Shown piece after piece: positions 1-16,857 of a stretch of 64,000 bases of DNA. Origin of the DNA: Macrobrachium rosenbergii (lineage: Eukaryota; Arthropoda; Malacostraca; Decapoda; Palaemonidae); assembly GCF_040412425.1 (NCBI RefSeq), contig NC_089767.1:40453509-40517508 (forward strand). The letters run 5' to 3'. Under the pieces are notes generated by a model. It did not search any database. It was not told where the DNA came from and was given only the letters and a program-made list of their open reading frames with translations. A program made the position numbers and the translations under genes. Position 1 is the first letter of the stretch. Each line of letters starts with the position of its first letter.

Positions 1-8
1 AATTGGTG

Positions 9-77
<69 letters not shown>

Positions 78-2096
78 TTTTTTTTGGTCATGGAACGTCT
101 AAGGAAACCAGCTAATAATACCTCCTCATTTGTTTCTGAAGGGTGGGCTGGATTATCAGATGTAGAGAAATGGGTTAATTTTGGATTGAGTTGAAGCGGT
201 GTGTTGCAAATGTTGTAGTTGCTTTGTGGTTGGAATTTTTCAGTAACTAATTTTAGAAAATGAAGGGTTATTCATAGATGTTGAACGGGAAAGCTGGAAT
301 ATACTGCAAAGGCCTTCTCTTAGATTGCAATTGAGCAAGTTTGCAGACTGGCGTCGATTTTTAAATCTTGAAATATAATTACAATTATTGACAAAGTTGG
401 TTTTCCTTTTAGTCAGAGATGTGTTGTATACAGAGCTTTTAATGCATATTTAATTTCATCCTAAGATCTGTGTTGCTACTTTAAAATATTTTTCACAAAA
501 TAAAAAAAGAGGGAGGAAAAAATAGAAACCTTTTTAGTGAACTTCATATCTTGCTTTCTGAGTATATTATTGTTTGGGAGAAAGCTGTTATGAGGAAGAT
601 CATTTCTTCATGGCGAGTTGTAGTCTCTGACTAAATACGCGGAAGATCATTTCTTTATGGCGAGTTGTAGTCTCCGTGCAAATACGAATAGGACTGAGGT
701 ATCGGTGTAATTCACACTTTTGTATTCTAACTTTAAGCTCTTCATTATAGGAGTTTTAGAGCTTTAGTTTTCCATAAGAATTTCATAGGGATTGAAAAAG
801 CGCCTAATATTCAAGTCTTACATTGTCCTGTTTTATAGAATGTAACCATTTTTCTGGGATACAACTTCGAAGATGTAAGATGCTTTCTGCCTTAACTTTC
901 AAGATGAGCTTTGTAGTTGTGTAGTGATTAATTAGCGATTATTAATGCCACAGTAACATATATCTCAGATGAGAATGAGGCAGTGAGACTTGATGAGAAA
1001 TGTTAGTCTTTCACGAGAGAGGTTGCAGAGGTCCGATTCAATCGTACATTTTGAAGCGAAAGCTTTCCATTGAGAGATTATAAAAGAAAATCTTTCATGT
1101 TTTTATTTGTTGAAGAATATTAATACAAAAATCTGCCGAAATGAGTGACTCTTGGTGTGGGAGGGGGTTGACTTTGAAGATTTTTCTTTTATTAACTCTA
1201 CAAAATTTGTATCGTCCAATATTTTTGGTTTCAAAACAGGATTTTTGTCTTTTTGTGTGTTTGTGTTATATTGTCGGTTATGGAATCTCAAACAAAATTG
1301 GTAAGGCCAGAGATTTATCAGTAGCGAATAAGCTAAATTCAGATTATTTTAAAATGGTTATGTATTGCGTAGTTCTCACGAAGGACAGAAGCGTAGGGAA
1401 TTCATGTGAAAACCGATCACAACTCTTGTCTTCCCAATGGAAGAGCTGAACGAATGGAAGCAAAATAAAATCTGGATGCTTCTTCCTTTTTTGTGTTTCA
1501 AAGAATTGTCTTAAAATCGTCAGAGTTTGATAAAGGTGATGCTGTTACAGGATGTAAACAGAATATCGCACTGGTGCCAGTAAATTTAAAACAAGATATC
1601 CTCGTGCCTGCAGGGATAATATAAAAGGGATAAATGTATCATACAAGAACCTTGGTAGAAGACGAGGTGCTTTAAGATTGAGAAATATATTTTCTTTTTT
1701 TTATAAGTTAGGGAAGGCAAAATAAAAATACTGTAGCAAAATACTTAAGCGAAGAATAATCATCTTTCGTGTTTTAAATTCTGTCATATACAACGGTGCC
1801 ATTTATACTTTTCGTGAGCCTCATGAGGATACAGTAATTCCTATGATATAAATAAAGCCATTTTTAAGAGAAGCCGATCCTCTCCAGTGATGAATTTAGA
1901 TACATTTACGCCGACTCTTCGTTCGCAAATCTCGACATTATAATTGAAAACTGCGAAAATATAAATAATGCAAAAAACTCTGGAACCGCTGGAAACAAAA
2001 CATTGTCAGACAGTGGAACGTCAAAAAAGAAGTTCCAGTATCTGCAGCGTTTGTTGGTGCTGTATCAATAAAAACAGAAAAGAGACTCAACATTAC
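1..2096. other. Intron 0 of A0 (non-coding)
   Basis: The span starts with an (AT)n run at 15-75 and matches 10.85-13.05 kb and 20.76-22.94 kb, the same intron in A1 and A2. It contains two copies (about 596-690) of a ~47-bp minisatellite beginning GATCATTTCTT. I find no supported exon. The short open frames here are not conserved between the three copies. Confidence 0.6.
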
Positions 2097-2103
2097 CTGC
2101 CAT
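2097..2103 (-). CDS. A0: first coding exon of a family gene continuing off the left edge
   Basis: This seven-base coding piece reads ATGGCAG and is followed by a GTAATG donor. It is the counterpart of the first coding exon worked out for A1 at 13056-13062, where the reading frame continues into the signal-peptide exon. The next A0 exon would lie just left of position 1, because bases 80-2090 match the A1 intron at about 10.85-13.05 kb. A TATA box lies about 76 bases upstream. Nothing else of A0 is visible, so whether it is functional cannot be judged. The donor differs from GTAAAG in A1 and A2 but is still acceptable. Confidence 0.6.
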
Positions 2104-2178
2104 TGCTAGGACTTTTCACACAGAGGGACAGATATCGTTCCTTGAAGGACTTGATGCAAGAGACGTGCATTGCATGGC

Positions 2179-2186
2179 TATATATA
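2179..2186 (-). promoter_or_regulatory. TATA box of A0
   Basis: TATATATA on the minus strand lies 76 bases before the ATG of A0 exon 0. The surrounding ~120 bases are conserved at the A1 (13138-13145) and A2 (23025-23032) promoters, including a CAGG start-like region about 30 bases downstream. Confidence 0.6.
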
Positions 2187-4232
<2,046 letters not shown>

Positions 4233-4689
4233 CTAAGCAGACAGTGCAGTCGCGCAGGCGTCCTTCATGCAGTGGTGGAAGTCTCGCAGCTTGTGTAAAA
4301 GTTGAAATAGTGAATTAGAACGTAAACATTAATTTCTGTTAAAACATGGAAATCTTAGGGTTATTTGGTTATGTCGAAAGAGATATAATTTCAGTTTTTG
4401 CCAAAAAATATTTTGATGCGAGAAGATGCAAGGATAATGTAGTATTGTGGGATGCTATTCATGAATGCGAATGTAAATTTGCAATGAATTGCTATTCGCT
4501 CGCAATGCATGTGTCATCTTGCTTTCCATATAGAAACGTTTCATTATATATAAGATTAAGTGTATACATTTTGGTGTTTGTTAATCTAAGAACTCTTTCA
4601 TTAGTTATTCTTTTGCTGTTTCTGTGACGTATTCAGATGTTGACTCTGAAATTATATTTTTATTTTCCTCAAGACAATGAAAGAAAGGT

Positions 4690-4691
<2 letters not shown>

Positions 4692-4782
<91 letters not shown>

Positions 4783-4864
4783 GAATCTGAAATTATATTT
4801 TTAATTTCCTTATGACAGTGAAAGAGACAGAAGCAGATTGAGAGAGAGAGAGAGAGAGAGAGAG
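4692..4864. repeat. (GA)n microsatellite
   Basis: Two GA tracts, 4692-4780 and about 4839-4864, are separated by a ~55-base segment. Comparable GA arrays occur at 15.46-15.71 kb and 25.45-25.82 kb, beside E exon 4 in each unit. Confidence 0.9.
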
Positions 4865-5689
4865 AATTTTTTGGTTTATAGAAAAATTGGAATGGATTTT
4901 CGTTTTTTTTTTTTTTTTAATACTTACATGGTGGCCTGTTATAATATTTGTAATTTTTTCCTACCAGTTTATATTATTTTCTGTTTTCTAACTTGTTTAA
5001 GACGTATATTTATTTGTTATATTTAACATTTCGGCTACCTCGATTCCATTTAACATATTTTCATGAAAAATCCATTCAAAAAGGCTAGTTATTGAGTGCT
5101 TTGTTGGGAATATATTTAAGATTGATTGATTCAAATGTCTTAAAATTTATTTATCACAAATATTTAACCAGGGTAATAAAACTAAATACTAACTTGAAAT
5201 ATAAATAAGTTTAAAAGGAGTTAAATACTTACTATAAGAATAAATTTATGGAAATTATTTAACAGGGTAAAAAATACTAAAAATATAAAGTACTCAGGAA
5301 CTTGTCTCTAACATTAGTTCTTGAAAAAATATCTAAAAATATCTGTTCATAATTGATGAAAGGATACAGTTATAGTTGAACAGATTATTGGTTTTGGGGA
5401 TGCATTTTAATACCTGGAACCATAAAACGTCAAAATAGGATAAAATCTTAATTATTAGATTATGGGCTTTTGTACATTTGGCTTTTAAGTTAGCATTGTT
5501 TTTTTATCGTGTTCGTTGAATTTTAATGTCTGATAAACTTAAAAAACAAATGTAAAGATCACTTTTGGTTTTTGGTTTATAGAAAAATTGGAATATTTTT
5601 GTTTAATTTTATAGCTTTTTACTGTTATAACATTTGTACATTTTGCTACGTTTTATTTTCCATTTAAAACTTGTTCATATTTATGAAAA

Positions 5690-5888
5690 ATATTTAACAT
5701 ATAGACTACTATTTAATTAAGAATATGAAAAATATTAAACTATAGGCTATATTGAAAATTTATTTATATATATATTAAGGATATCAACTTCCTTAATAAT
5801 TTATTTATTATCTAACATGTGGGCTTTCTTACTTACTTGACAATATATTCGTGAAAAATTTAAATGGGTAGGCTACAGACTTATTTAA

Positions 5889-5939
<51 letters not shown>

Positions 5940-6085
5940 TATAAATATATATATAATATATTTTTATGCTTTACACTTGAAAAAATATTTATATAACTAG
6001 TATTGAAAAGTTTTTATACTTGCTTGAGAAAATATTTATGGAAAGTATATAGAATATATATATATAAAATATATATATATATTTA
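5690..6085. repeat. Degenerate ~50-bp minisatellite and AT tracts
   Basis: Loose copies of a unit containing ...AAAATATTTAACAGGGTAGGCTA... (plus strand) are mixed with (AT)n at 5890-5935. This is the decayed counterpart of the well-formed array downstream of E3 exon 3 at 26.58-26.97 kb. Confidence 0.55.
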
Positions 6086-6254
6086 ACACTGTGTGTCTCT
6101 TAAATATTCTTTCATACTTTTTTCTTTCAATATTATGATGAGTACTAGTAAACTCCTACCTCTCCGAGCGGTGACTTAGGTCGTCACCTTGAAAACGAAG
6201 TGATTGCTTTATTTCGTCCCCTTTCAGCGCTTCAGTTCTCCTAGTGGCTTAGCC

Positions 6255-6560
6255 AGGTTGGGGCACTTTTCATACGGTATTTCTCCTATGCATGCCCCGG
6301 AAATATTAACGCCATAAATGTATTCACGCTGCACTGTAGGCATTACTTATATATTTGCATATCCCTTCGGCTCCTAATATAACCCCTTCCATTTCTTTTG
6401 CTGTATATATTCATATTCTCTTTCTTCCATCGTATTTTCCACCTCTAGTAACGTTTGTTTCAATTTTCTTTTCAATGCTGAATTACCTCAGAGGTCCCAG
6501 CGCTTAGCCTTTGACCTAAAAGTTGTATCCCAATTCCTATGTACTCATTTAGTGGCCTCG
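6255..6560. repeat. Dispersed repeat (GCACTGTAGGCATTACTT family)
   Basis: This segment shares the run GCACTGTAGGCATTACTT, then CCTTCGGC..., then a tail CATATTCTCTTTCTTCCATCG with 45915-46040, 53485-53650 and 61955-62115. It looks like an interspersed element. I recall similar text as a common decapod repeat but cannot name the family. Confidence 0.55.
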
Positions 6561-7521
6561 TGGCAGGTTTTCTTTATACTTTAAAAATTTTGGTATTATG
6601 TCAATTCCCTAATTTTTTCATTGAATAATCAGTTTTCTCATGTTTTATACGCATGAAATGACACATATTCACTCCATTCCGAGCGCATTGCTTTCATCTT
6701 GAAATTATCCTTCAGGTTCAAGCACGGTCTATAAAGAAATGATTGAAACAAAACCCGTGACTTACTGAGCCGGTTTTGGTGAAGATTTTTTTCGTTTTTT
6801 CCAAAGCTTGTGGCTAAGATATTTAGATTATTCAGTGCAACTGTCACACATACCCTACCGTCTGAGGGATCCAGCCAAAAATTACGCGTATCTTTTCCAT
6901 TGCATTAAAATGGCATACGCTGGGATTTACCTTTGATTGTGCAATATTGTGTATAGATAGCCGATGACTTTCATTGAAAAATCACTGTGTTTGGTGAAAC
7001 AAACTATTTCAAACTTTACTGCGTACAGATGATTGTGTATTTGTATATTTCTTCGCCCCTTAATGCTGGCAGATTATATATTTACTTTGCAATGTCTTTC
7101 GGCTTTTTTTTCTTTTGCAACCATTTTCGAAAGTAAATTCTGCGTCTATTTGCATTGGAGGTGAGTTGTCAAGTAATTACTGAGACTTATCCGATAGTCA
7201 AGGCAGGTCTGTTTTCGATTTTTTATCCACGTAGCCTTGAACACTTTCGTCAGTGATATATTCGATGTTCGAAAGAGGGTAAGATAAAAACTTAGAAATA
7301 ATAATGCCAAAATTTTAATGAATTGAAAAAGGAATTTTGTTGACTATGGTAATCAGGAATTGTGTAGAGTTATAAGTTCATAGTGAAAGATATTTTTCAA
7401 GATATTTTTGAAGACTTCCAAACAGTATCTAATCTCTCAAAGCCAGGTCATTGCACAGTTGCCAGGTTCCAAAGCCTCAGTGTCGGTGATCCTATTGGTG
7501 GGAGAGGCTCCTTCCTCCTCA

Positions 7522-8823
7522 CTAAGGAGTCAGTGCAGTCACGCAGGCGGCCTTCATGCAGGTCATGAAACTGGGCACCTGTTCAAAGAGGAAAAGTCAA
7601 ATTAGAAAGATAACGAGTAAAAAATGCGCCGAAATTTCTTGGGCGCAATCGAGTTTTCTGTACAACCACAACAGCGTATAATCAAGGCCACCGAAAATAG
7701 ATCTGTCCTGTAGGTGGTCTCTGTATAATGCTGTATGAGCCGCAGCCCGTGAAACTTTAACCACGGCCTAGTGGTATCATATCCTATATCGTTGCCAGAA
7801 GTACGGTTATGGCTAACTTTAACCTTAAAATTAAAACTTCTGAGGTTAAAGGGCTGCAATTTTCTGTTTGATGATTGGAGGGTGGATGATCACATACCAA
7901 TTTGCAGCCCTCTAGCCTCAGTAGTTTTTAAGACCGGATGGCGGACAGAAAAGTGCTGACAGAAAAAAGTGCGGATAGAATAAAGTGCGGACAGACAGAC
8001 AAAATCAGCACAATAGTTTCCTTTTACAGAAAACTAGAAAGGAGGAATTTTACTTGACAATTTACGAGGACAACAAACATTATTTCATCGGCAAAGCAAT
8101 CGTCTCCTGAAAAAATTATTGACTATTTATATTGTCTTTTCCTCTGTTTCTGGTTCCCACTTGGATGGCTTTTATTGTTGCAAATTGACTGGAGGTTTTG
8201 CCATAAGTGTTGATAAGTTGACATTGAATCGAAAATTAAATTATTAATTAATAATTTAAGAATGCAGTCTGATGCCTATGCTGATGATCATGGACGTGAG
8301 AGAAAGGCGAGGGAAAAGAAACAAATTCACTTTTTGGAAAGTTGATGTTGAATGGGAAATCACGATGTTGCATCATAACTCGAGGATTCAGTCTGGTAGC
8401 TACTCAGTTGATCGTAGATATGGGTGAAAGGTAAAGAAAAAAAAAGATTCATTTTTTGAAAATAATGCTGAATCAAAAATTATGTTACTGTGTCATATTG
8501 GAGAACGCAGTCTGATGGGTACTTAGTTGATTGTGGATACCAGAAAAAGGGAAAGAAATAAAGGCAGAGAGAGAGAGAGTCAAGAGAAGAAGTGGCCCTT
8601 ATCACAGCCACCTACCTTGAGAGCAGTGGCTCCTCCAGAACTGGTGATGCAGCCAGGAACAGCATCGACGATTTTCTGGCCTTGAGCGGCAGTGGTATCA
8701 GCATTCTTGTTGGTGTTGAACTTTTCCCTGTACCTGGCCTGCATGGCAGCTACGTCGATGGCTCCGTTTTTCATCTACAAATACAAATATAGTCCACCCT
8801 TGAGTTTCTTTAACTGAAAAGGG

Positions 8824-8916
<93 letters not shown>

Positions 8917-9134
8917 CACGAAAAATTTAAAGTTCACTTTCGAAAGAGAAACAGTAGTGCTGCAAGGCCTTTCGACTTATAGTCCTTTACTTAGCAGTGC
9001 TAAGTAAAGGACTACAAGTCGAAAGGCCTTGCAACACTTTATTGTTTCTCTTTCCTCATGTGGATCCTTGTCTTTTATCCATATATTCATCACATTATAT
9101 TTTCGTGATTCAATTATATATATATATATATTGG

Positions 9135-9178
<44 letters not shown>

Positions 9179-9490
9179 CATACATACATGTCTTGAGTTT
9201 TAAAACCTCGTCTTTATTAAATTCTGGAATCGTCAAACTTTGATGTATGTATGCTTATTTTATATGTATACATTATCCTCCTTGTATTTTGATAGTTTAT
9301 GGATTTTTATCTATTTATATTTTAAGTTTGTTAGTTTACCTTTTTCTTTTCTAATAACTGATCTCTTCTTTATGTATTTCGTAACACTTTCTGTTACCTC
9401 TTTCAGGTGAACACCATATTCTTTGGAAGGATGATTTTTCAGGCAATGGCCACCATGGGCTTGTTCCATGTGAACAGTTTTTATCTTTTG

Positions 9491-9546
<56 letters not shown>

Positions 9547-12500
9547 TAATAATACAAACTCTGCTTTTGGAGCTGAATATCGGTGTAAAAATCTAGAAAC
9601 TAATGCAGTCTCATACTTACAACTCCTAAATTGGTGTAGAAGTTATCCCTCACGCAGTTCTTGAACTCTTGTGTCATGCCGTCGAGATTAGGTGGGAAGG
9701 ATGGTGGTCCACCCGCTGTTGGAGATGGTAAAGAGAAAAGAGCCTTTATCATATTATCTATTTTTTCAATGATTTCATTCTTATTCCGACAACAGTGATC
9801 AGCTTATAGATGAGCTTATTGATGCAATACTTTAAGGAAATGGGTTTATTTATATAGAGTTTAATGGTTGTGTGCATCTTTTCTGCGCGACTGTTGCACC
9901 ATATATTACAGTTGCATGGACTTCTGTGCCTCATATCACAGTTATATGCACATCTGTGCGTCATATCACACAGATGTTTCTTAGGTATGATTTTGTTTAT
10001 AAACAAGATAAAGATTTTTTAGTAATTTACCTGGTGGAGCGGGGGCCTTCGTCTGGAATTTATCCTCACAGGTTTTAATGGCTTTTCCCATAGGACCTCC
10101 GTCGGCGCCTTCTGTTGCGTTGTGTGGGTGTTTCAAGAGGTTATGACACTTGCATTCTAAGTTGTCAGCAGCGCAGGGTAGGTCTGGAAAGTGATGTTTG
10201 GTTAGGTTTGTATTTTCTGGGAAGACAAAAACTCACAGATTCTCCATATACCTAAGGAAATGTAGTCATTGAGAGAGAGAGAGAGAGAGAGAAAGTCCTC
10301 CATCTACCTCAGAATTAATAGATGTGAAGAGTAATAATCTACTCAGAAGTTTAGTCAATGAGAGAGAGAAGAACGGCCCTATGGATCCAAACACTCAGAA
10401 TTTCAGGTAATAGATGAAAGAAATTTGTTTAAATGGCTATATTTCATATTAATTTTACAATAAAAAAAACACTGTTTTATAAGCTAAGAAGTCACGATAA
10501 ATAGTAAAAAGTATGAAAACCTTATAATTATTCGATAAAAGGTAAATATATAAGGTTTGGTAAAGGACATGTATTCTCATGGATAGGGTAAATATAATCC
10601 GTAATATTTCCGGAAAAAATAAATGGTCTCCTTACTTAGTCTGAGAGCACTAACGCTCACGGCAGCCAAAAGCCCGAGAGCTATTGCCAGGTTGATCTTG
10701 AAGACTGGAAAAGAAGGAAAATACATTTTATTTCTCTGTAACACTAGTATTAATAAGGTATAGCTGTACGATGGCTGGCAAGCCAGTGAAACCTTTATCT
10801 AATTAAAAAAAAATTCTCTTAATTGGTATATAAATATAAATTATTTGGTCATGGAACGTCTAAATATGACAACTAAAGATGCCTCCTCATTTGTTTCTGA
10901 AGGGTGGGCTGGATTATCAGATGTAGAGAAAGGGGTTAATTTTGGATAGAGTTGAAGCGGTCTGTCGCAAATGTTGTTGAAGTTGAAATTTTTCACTAAC
11001 TAATTTTAGAAAATGAAGGGTTATTCATAAATGTTGAACAGGAAATCTGGAGTATACTTCAATGGACTTCTTTAAGATTGCAATTGGGCGAGTTTCCAGA
11101 CTGTCATCGGTTCTTAAATCTTACCTAAAATATAATCACAATTATTGACAAAGCCAGTTGTCCTTTTAGTCGAAGAGATGTGTTGTATACAGAGCTTTTA
11201 ATGCATATTTAATTTCATCCAAAGATCTGTGTTTCTTCTTTAAAATATTTTTCAAAAAATAAAAGAGAGAGAGAAAAAAAAAAATAGATGCTTATTTAGT
11301 GAACTTCATATCTTGCTTTCTGAGTATATTATTGTTTGGGAGAAAGCTGTTGTGAGGAAGATCATTTCTTCCTGGCGAGTTGTATTCTGTGATTAAATAG
11401 TAAAAGATCATTTCTTTATAGCGAGTTGTAGTCTCTGACTAAATACGAATAAGATCATTTCTTTATGGCAAGTTGTATTCTCTAACTAAATACGAATAAG
11501 ATCATTTCTTTATAGCGAGTTATAGTCTCTGACTAAATACGAATAAGATCATTTCTTTATGGCGAGTTGTAGTCTCTGATTAAATATGTTCATTTTTATG
11601 CAAATAGTCTCCGGGCAAATAGGGACTGAGGTATCGGTGTAATTCATACTTTTGTATTCTGACTTTAAGCTGTTCATTGTAGGAGATTTAGAGCTTTAGT
11701 TTTCACTAAGAATTTCATAGGGACTGAAACAGCGCCTAATATTCAAGTCTTACATTGTTCTATTCTATAGAATGTAACACTTTTTCTGTGATACAACTTC
11801 GAAGATGTAAGATGCTTTCTGCCTTAACTTCCAAGATGAGTTTTCTAGTTGTTTAGTGACTAATTTGCAATTATTAGGCCACAGCTTCCGAAATGTGAAA
11901 TATTTGTTGACCTATTGAAGACGTAACATATATCTCAGACGAATACTAGGCAGTGACACTCGATTAGAAATGTTAGTCCTTCACGAGAGAGGTTGCAGAG
12001 GACTGATTCAGTCGTACATTTTGAAGCGAAAGCTTTCCATTGCCAGTTTATAAAAAGAAAATCTTTCATCTTTTTGTTTGTTGAAGAATATTTATACAAA
12101 ATCTGCCGAAATGAGTGACTCTTGGTGGGGGAGGGGTTCACTTTAAATACTTTTCTTTTGTTAACTTTACAATGTTTTTTATTTCAAAACAGGATATTTG
12201 TCTTCTTGTGTGCTTGTATCATATTGCCGGCTACGAAATGTCAAACAAAATTGGTAAGGGCAGAGATTTATCAGTAGCGAATAAGCTAAATTCAGATTAT
12301 TTTAGAATGGTTATTGCGCAGTTCTCACGAAGGACAGAAGCCTAGGGGATTCAAGAGAAAACCGATCACAAGCCTCATCTTCCCAATGGAAGAGTTCAAC
12401 GAATGGAAAGCAAAATGAAATCTGGATACTTCTTTCTTTTTGTGTTTCAAAGAGATGTCTTAAAATCGTCAGAGTTTGATAAAGGTGACGATGTTACAGG

Positions 12501-13062
12501 ATGTAAACAGAATATCGCACTGTTGCCAGTAAGTTTAAAACAATCAAGATGTCCTCGTGTCTGCAGGGATAATATAAAAGGGATAAATGTATCATACAAG
12601 AACCTTGGTAGAAGACGAGGGGTTTTAAAATTTAGAAATATATTTTCTTTTTTCCGTAAGTTAGGGAAGGCAAAATAAGATTACTGTAGCAAAATACTTG
12701 AGCGAAGAAAACTGCCATAGACACTGGTGCCACTTGTACTTTCCATGAGCCCCATGAGGATACTGTAATTCCTATGATATAAATAAAGCCATTTTTAAGA
12801 GAAGCCGAGCCTGTTCAGTGATGAATTTAGATACATTTACGCCGACTTTTCGTTCGCAAATCCCGATGTTGTTATTGAAAACTGCGAAAATAAAAATAAT
12901 GCAAATCTCTCTGGGAATGCTGGAAATGCAAATCTCTCAGGGAATGCTGGAAATAAAACATTGTCAGACAGTGGAACGTCGAAAAAGAAGTTCCTAATAT
13001 CTGCAACGTTTCTTGGTGCTCTATCAATAAAAACAAAAAAGAGACTCAACTTTACCTGCCAT
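7522..13062 (-). CDS. A1: secreted eight-cysteine protein, complete six-exon gene
   Basis: Coding exons in order are 13056-13062, 10636-10704, 10031-10183, 9621-9715, 8616-8774 and 7522-7578 (TAG). They join in frame to 540 nt, 179 aa. The start lies in exon 0: exon 1 has ATC where E3 has ATG, but ATGGCAG from exon 0 restores an N-terminus beginning MAVFKINLAIALGLLAAVSV, a good signal peptide cleaved near residue 22. Cysteines are at 29, 36, 38, 64, 97, 150, 168 and 173. An N-glycosylation site NAT is at 47-49. Donors are GTAAAG, GTAAGG, GTAAAT, GTAAGT and GTAGGT; intron phases are 1,1,1,0,0. I infer a soluble extracellular helical protein, possibly a ligand carrier. The family is not one I can name. 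Intron 4 holds a dispersed repeat and intron 3 a hairpin. Confidence 0.85.
7625..8005. repeat. Dispersed foldback-type element in A1 intron 4
   Basis: One end carries a GCGCCGAA...TTGGGCGCA hairpin. The other end contains TTGCAGCCCTCTAGCCTCAG and a GTGCGGACAGA tail. Relatives lie in A2 intron 4 (18468-18740) and in reverse orientation in B intron 0 (43385-43716, 50945-51272, 59355-59700). It looks like a non-autonomous transposon. Confidence 0.6.
8827..8911. repeat. (AT)n microsatellite in A1 intron 3
   Basis: About 42 uninterrupted AT units lie 50 bases upstream of the exon 4 acceptor of A1 on the coding strand. The A2 intron has only a short remnant. Confidence 0.95.
8943..9056. repeat. 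Near-perfect ~52-bp-arm hairpin in A1 intron 3
   Basis: The arms contain CAAGGCCTTTCGACTT and its complement AAGTCGAAAGGCCTTG, meeting at CTTAGCA/TGCTAAG. A2 lacks this segment at the matching position, so it was probably inserted after the unit duplicated, or lost from A2. Confidence 0.8.
9494..9543. repeat. (AAT)n microsatellite
   Basis: About 16 AAT units lie in A1 intron 3. A second array of the same motif is at 28680-28733. Confidence 0.95.
10705..13055. other. Intron 0 of A1
   Basis: This is non-coding and matches the A0 and A2 introns. It contains about five copies (11358-11600) of a ~47-bp minisatellite of the type GATCATTTCTTTATGGCGAG. A0 has two copies and A2 about four (21278-21485), so the array has changed size since duplication. 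No exon is supported. Confidence 0.65.
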
Positions 13063-13137
13063 TGCTAGGACTTCTCACACAGAGGGACAGATCTCGTTCC
13101 TTGAAGGACCTGATGCAAGAGACGTGAGTTGCAAGGG

Positions 13138-13145
13138 TATATATA
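13138..13145 (-). promoter_or_regulatory. TATA box of A1
   Basis: TATATATA within the palindrome GGTATATATACC (minus strand) lies 76 bases before the start codon. A CATCAGG element about 25-35 bases downstream fits an arthropod initiator. The same GGTATATATACC core precedes gene C at 38.2 kb, which supports a real family promoter. Confidence 0.7.
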
Positions 13146-15054
<1,909 letters not shown>

Positions 15055-15454
15055 GACAGTGTCATCTTGCAGGCGTCCTTCATATGGTGGAAGTCATTTG
15101 ATTAAACAATTAGAACAAAAATTAATTTCTGTGTAAAACATTTTAGGATTATTTGTTAATCTAAGAGATATAATTTCAACTTTTGCCAAATTATTTTGAT
15201 GCGAGAAGATGCAATTTCTATGACGTATTCGGATGTTCATGAATGCGAATGTAAATTTTAATTTTGCTATTTTCTTATGCAGTGTCGTCTTGCACTTCAT
15301 ATAGAAACATTTGAATACAATATAACATTAATGTATACATTTTAATTTTGTTAATCTAACAACTGAATTAGTTATTCACCTCTAATTTCTATGAGTATTT
15401 GGATGTTGACTCTGAAATTATATTTTTAATTTTCCTTGACAGTGAAGGAAACAG

Positions 15455-15514
<60 letters not shown>

Positions 15515-15562
15515 ATGTGAAATTATATTTTTAATTTGCCTGACAGTTAAAGAGAGACAGAC

Positions 15563-15596
<34 letters not shown>

Positions 15597-15647
15597 TAAA
15601 TCTGAAATTACACTTTTAATTTTCTTGACAGTGAAAGAAAGACAGAA

Positions 15648-15711
<64 letters not shown>

Positions 15712-16782
15712 ATCTGCAATTATATAATTATATTTTTAATTTCCTTATGACAATCAAAGAGAGAGAGAAACAGGTTGAGAGAGAGACAGACAGAGAGAAC
15801 ATCTTAGCCATGTACTTCGAGATAGTCTCCTCCAGCCTCCGTGATGCATCGAGGGACTTCCTTGACGATGGTCTGGACCTGAGCGTCTGAGACGTCGCTT
15901 CCTTTGTTAGTTTTGAGCATTTCGGCCAGTTTCGATTCCACGGCGGTGGCGTTGACTTTTCCTGATCCGTCCACCTTGGAAAAGCATAAAACATTGAGTG
16001 CTTTGTTGGGAATAAGGTAGTTGGTTGATTGATTTATGTCTTCAAACTGGCGTCACAACACATAGGTTATTGATGCCATAATAAAATGAAGTACACTAAA
16101 AGTAAATAAGTTTGAAAGGAGTTTCATATAAGAAATATCTAAAAATATATATGTACACAATTGTAAATAAGTATATCATTAGTTTCATTTAAAAAATATC
16201 TAAAAAAAATATATGTACATAATTGTGAAAGGATACAGTTATAAGTTGAACAGATTATTGGTTTTGTAGACGCATTTCAACAGAAACATAAACACGTGTA
16301 TTGTTTGATAAAATCTTTCATGATTACCTTTTGTTTTTCTGTCTTTGCATTGTTTATTTATCGTGTTCGTTGAATTTTAATGTCTAACGATATCTTTAAA
16401 AAACGAATTAATAAATTATGTCTTTTTTGCATTTTTGGTTTCTAGAAAAATTGGATTAGATTTTTCGTTTAATTCTTATATGGTGTGGCTGTTATAACAT
16501 TTGTACATTTTGCTACCAGTATATTTTATTTTCCCTTGTAAAACTTACGGACATATTTATGAAAAATATTCAAAAGGGTAGAGTAATATTTAATTAAGAA
16601 TATGAAAAATATTAAACAAGTTAGGCTCCTCACTTGAAAATTTATTTATAGATTATATTTAAGGATAGTCAACTTCCTTAATAATTTATTTATGGAAGAT
16701 ATCTAACAGGGTGGGCTACTTACTTACTTGACAATATATTCGTGAAAAGCATTTAACAGGGTAGGCATACAGACTTACTTGA

Positions 16783-16857
<75 letters not shown>

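Larger units (their letters stand above)
4233..6205 (-). pseudogene. E1: decayed E-type family gene
   Basis: Only exon 5 is intact: 4233-4289 encodes LRDFHHCMKDACATALSA then TAG, identical in protein to E3 exon 5. Exon 4 is reduced to a fragment near 5028-5049 (CATTTCGGC...CGATTCCA on the plus strand), exon 3 to a fragment near 5297-5330, and exon 2 to a fragment near 6157-6200. These pieces are embedded in AT-rich sequence in the same order as in E3. Reading frames and most splice sites are gone. No exon 1 or promoter was found between here and A1. I infer a dead copy in which only the last exon survived by chance or by gene conversion. Confidence 0.7.

Noticed and set aside
8592..8792. Plus-strand frames over family exons (for example 8592-8792, 40839-41063, 42663-42887)
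   Set aside because: They are shadows of minus-strand exons; only the minus strand has matching splice sites and conserved cysteines.
15399..15719. Glu-Arg and Leu-Ser repeat open frames
   Set aside because: They are translations of (GA)n microsatellites on the two strands.
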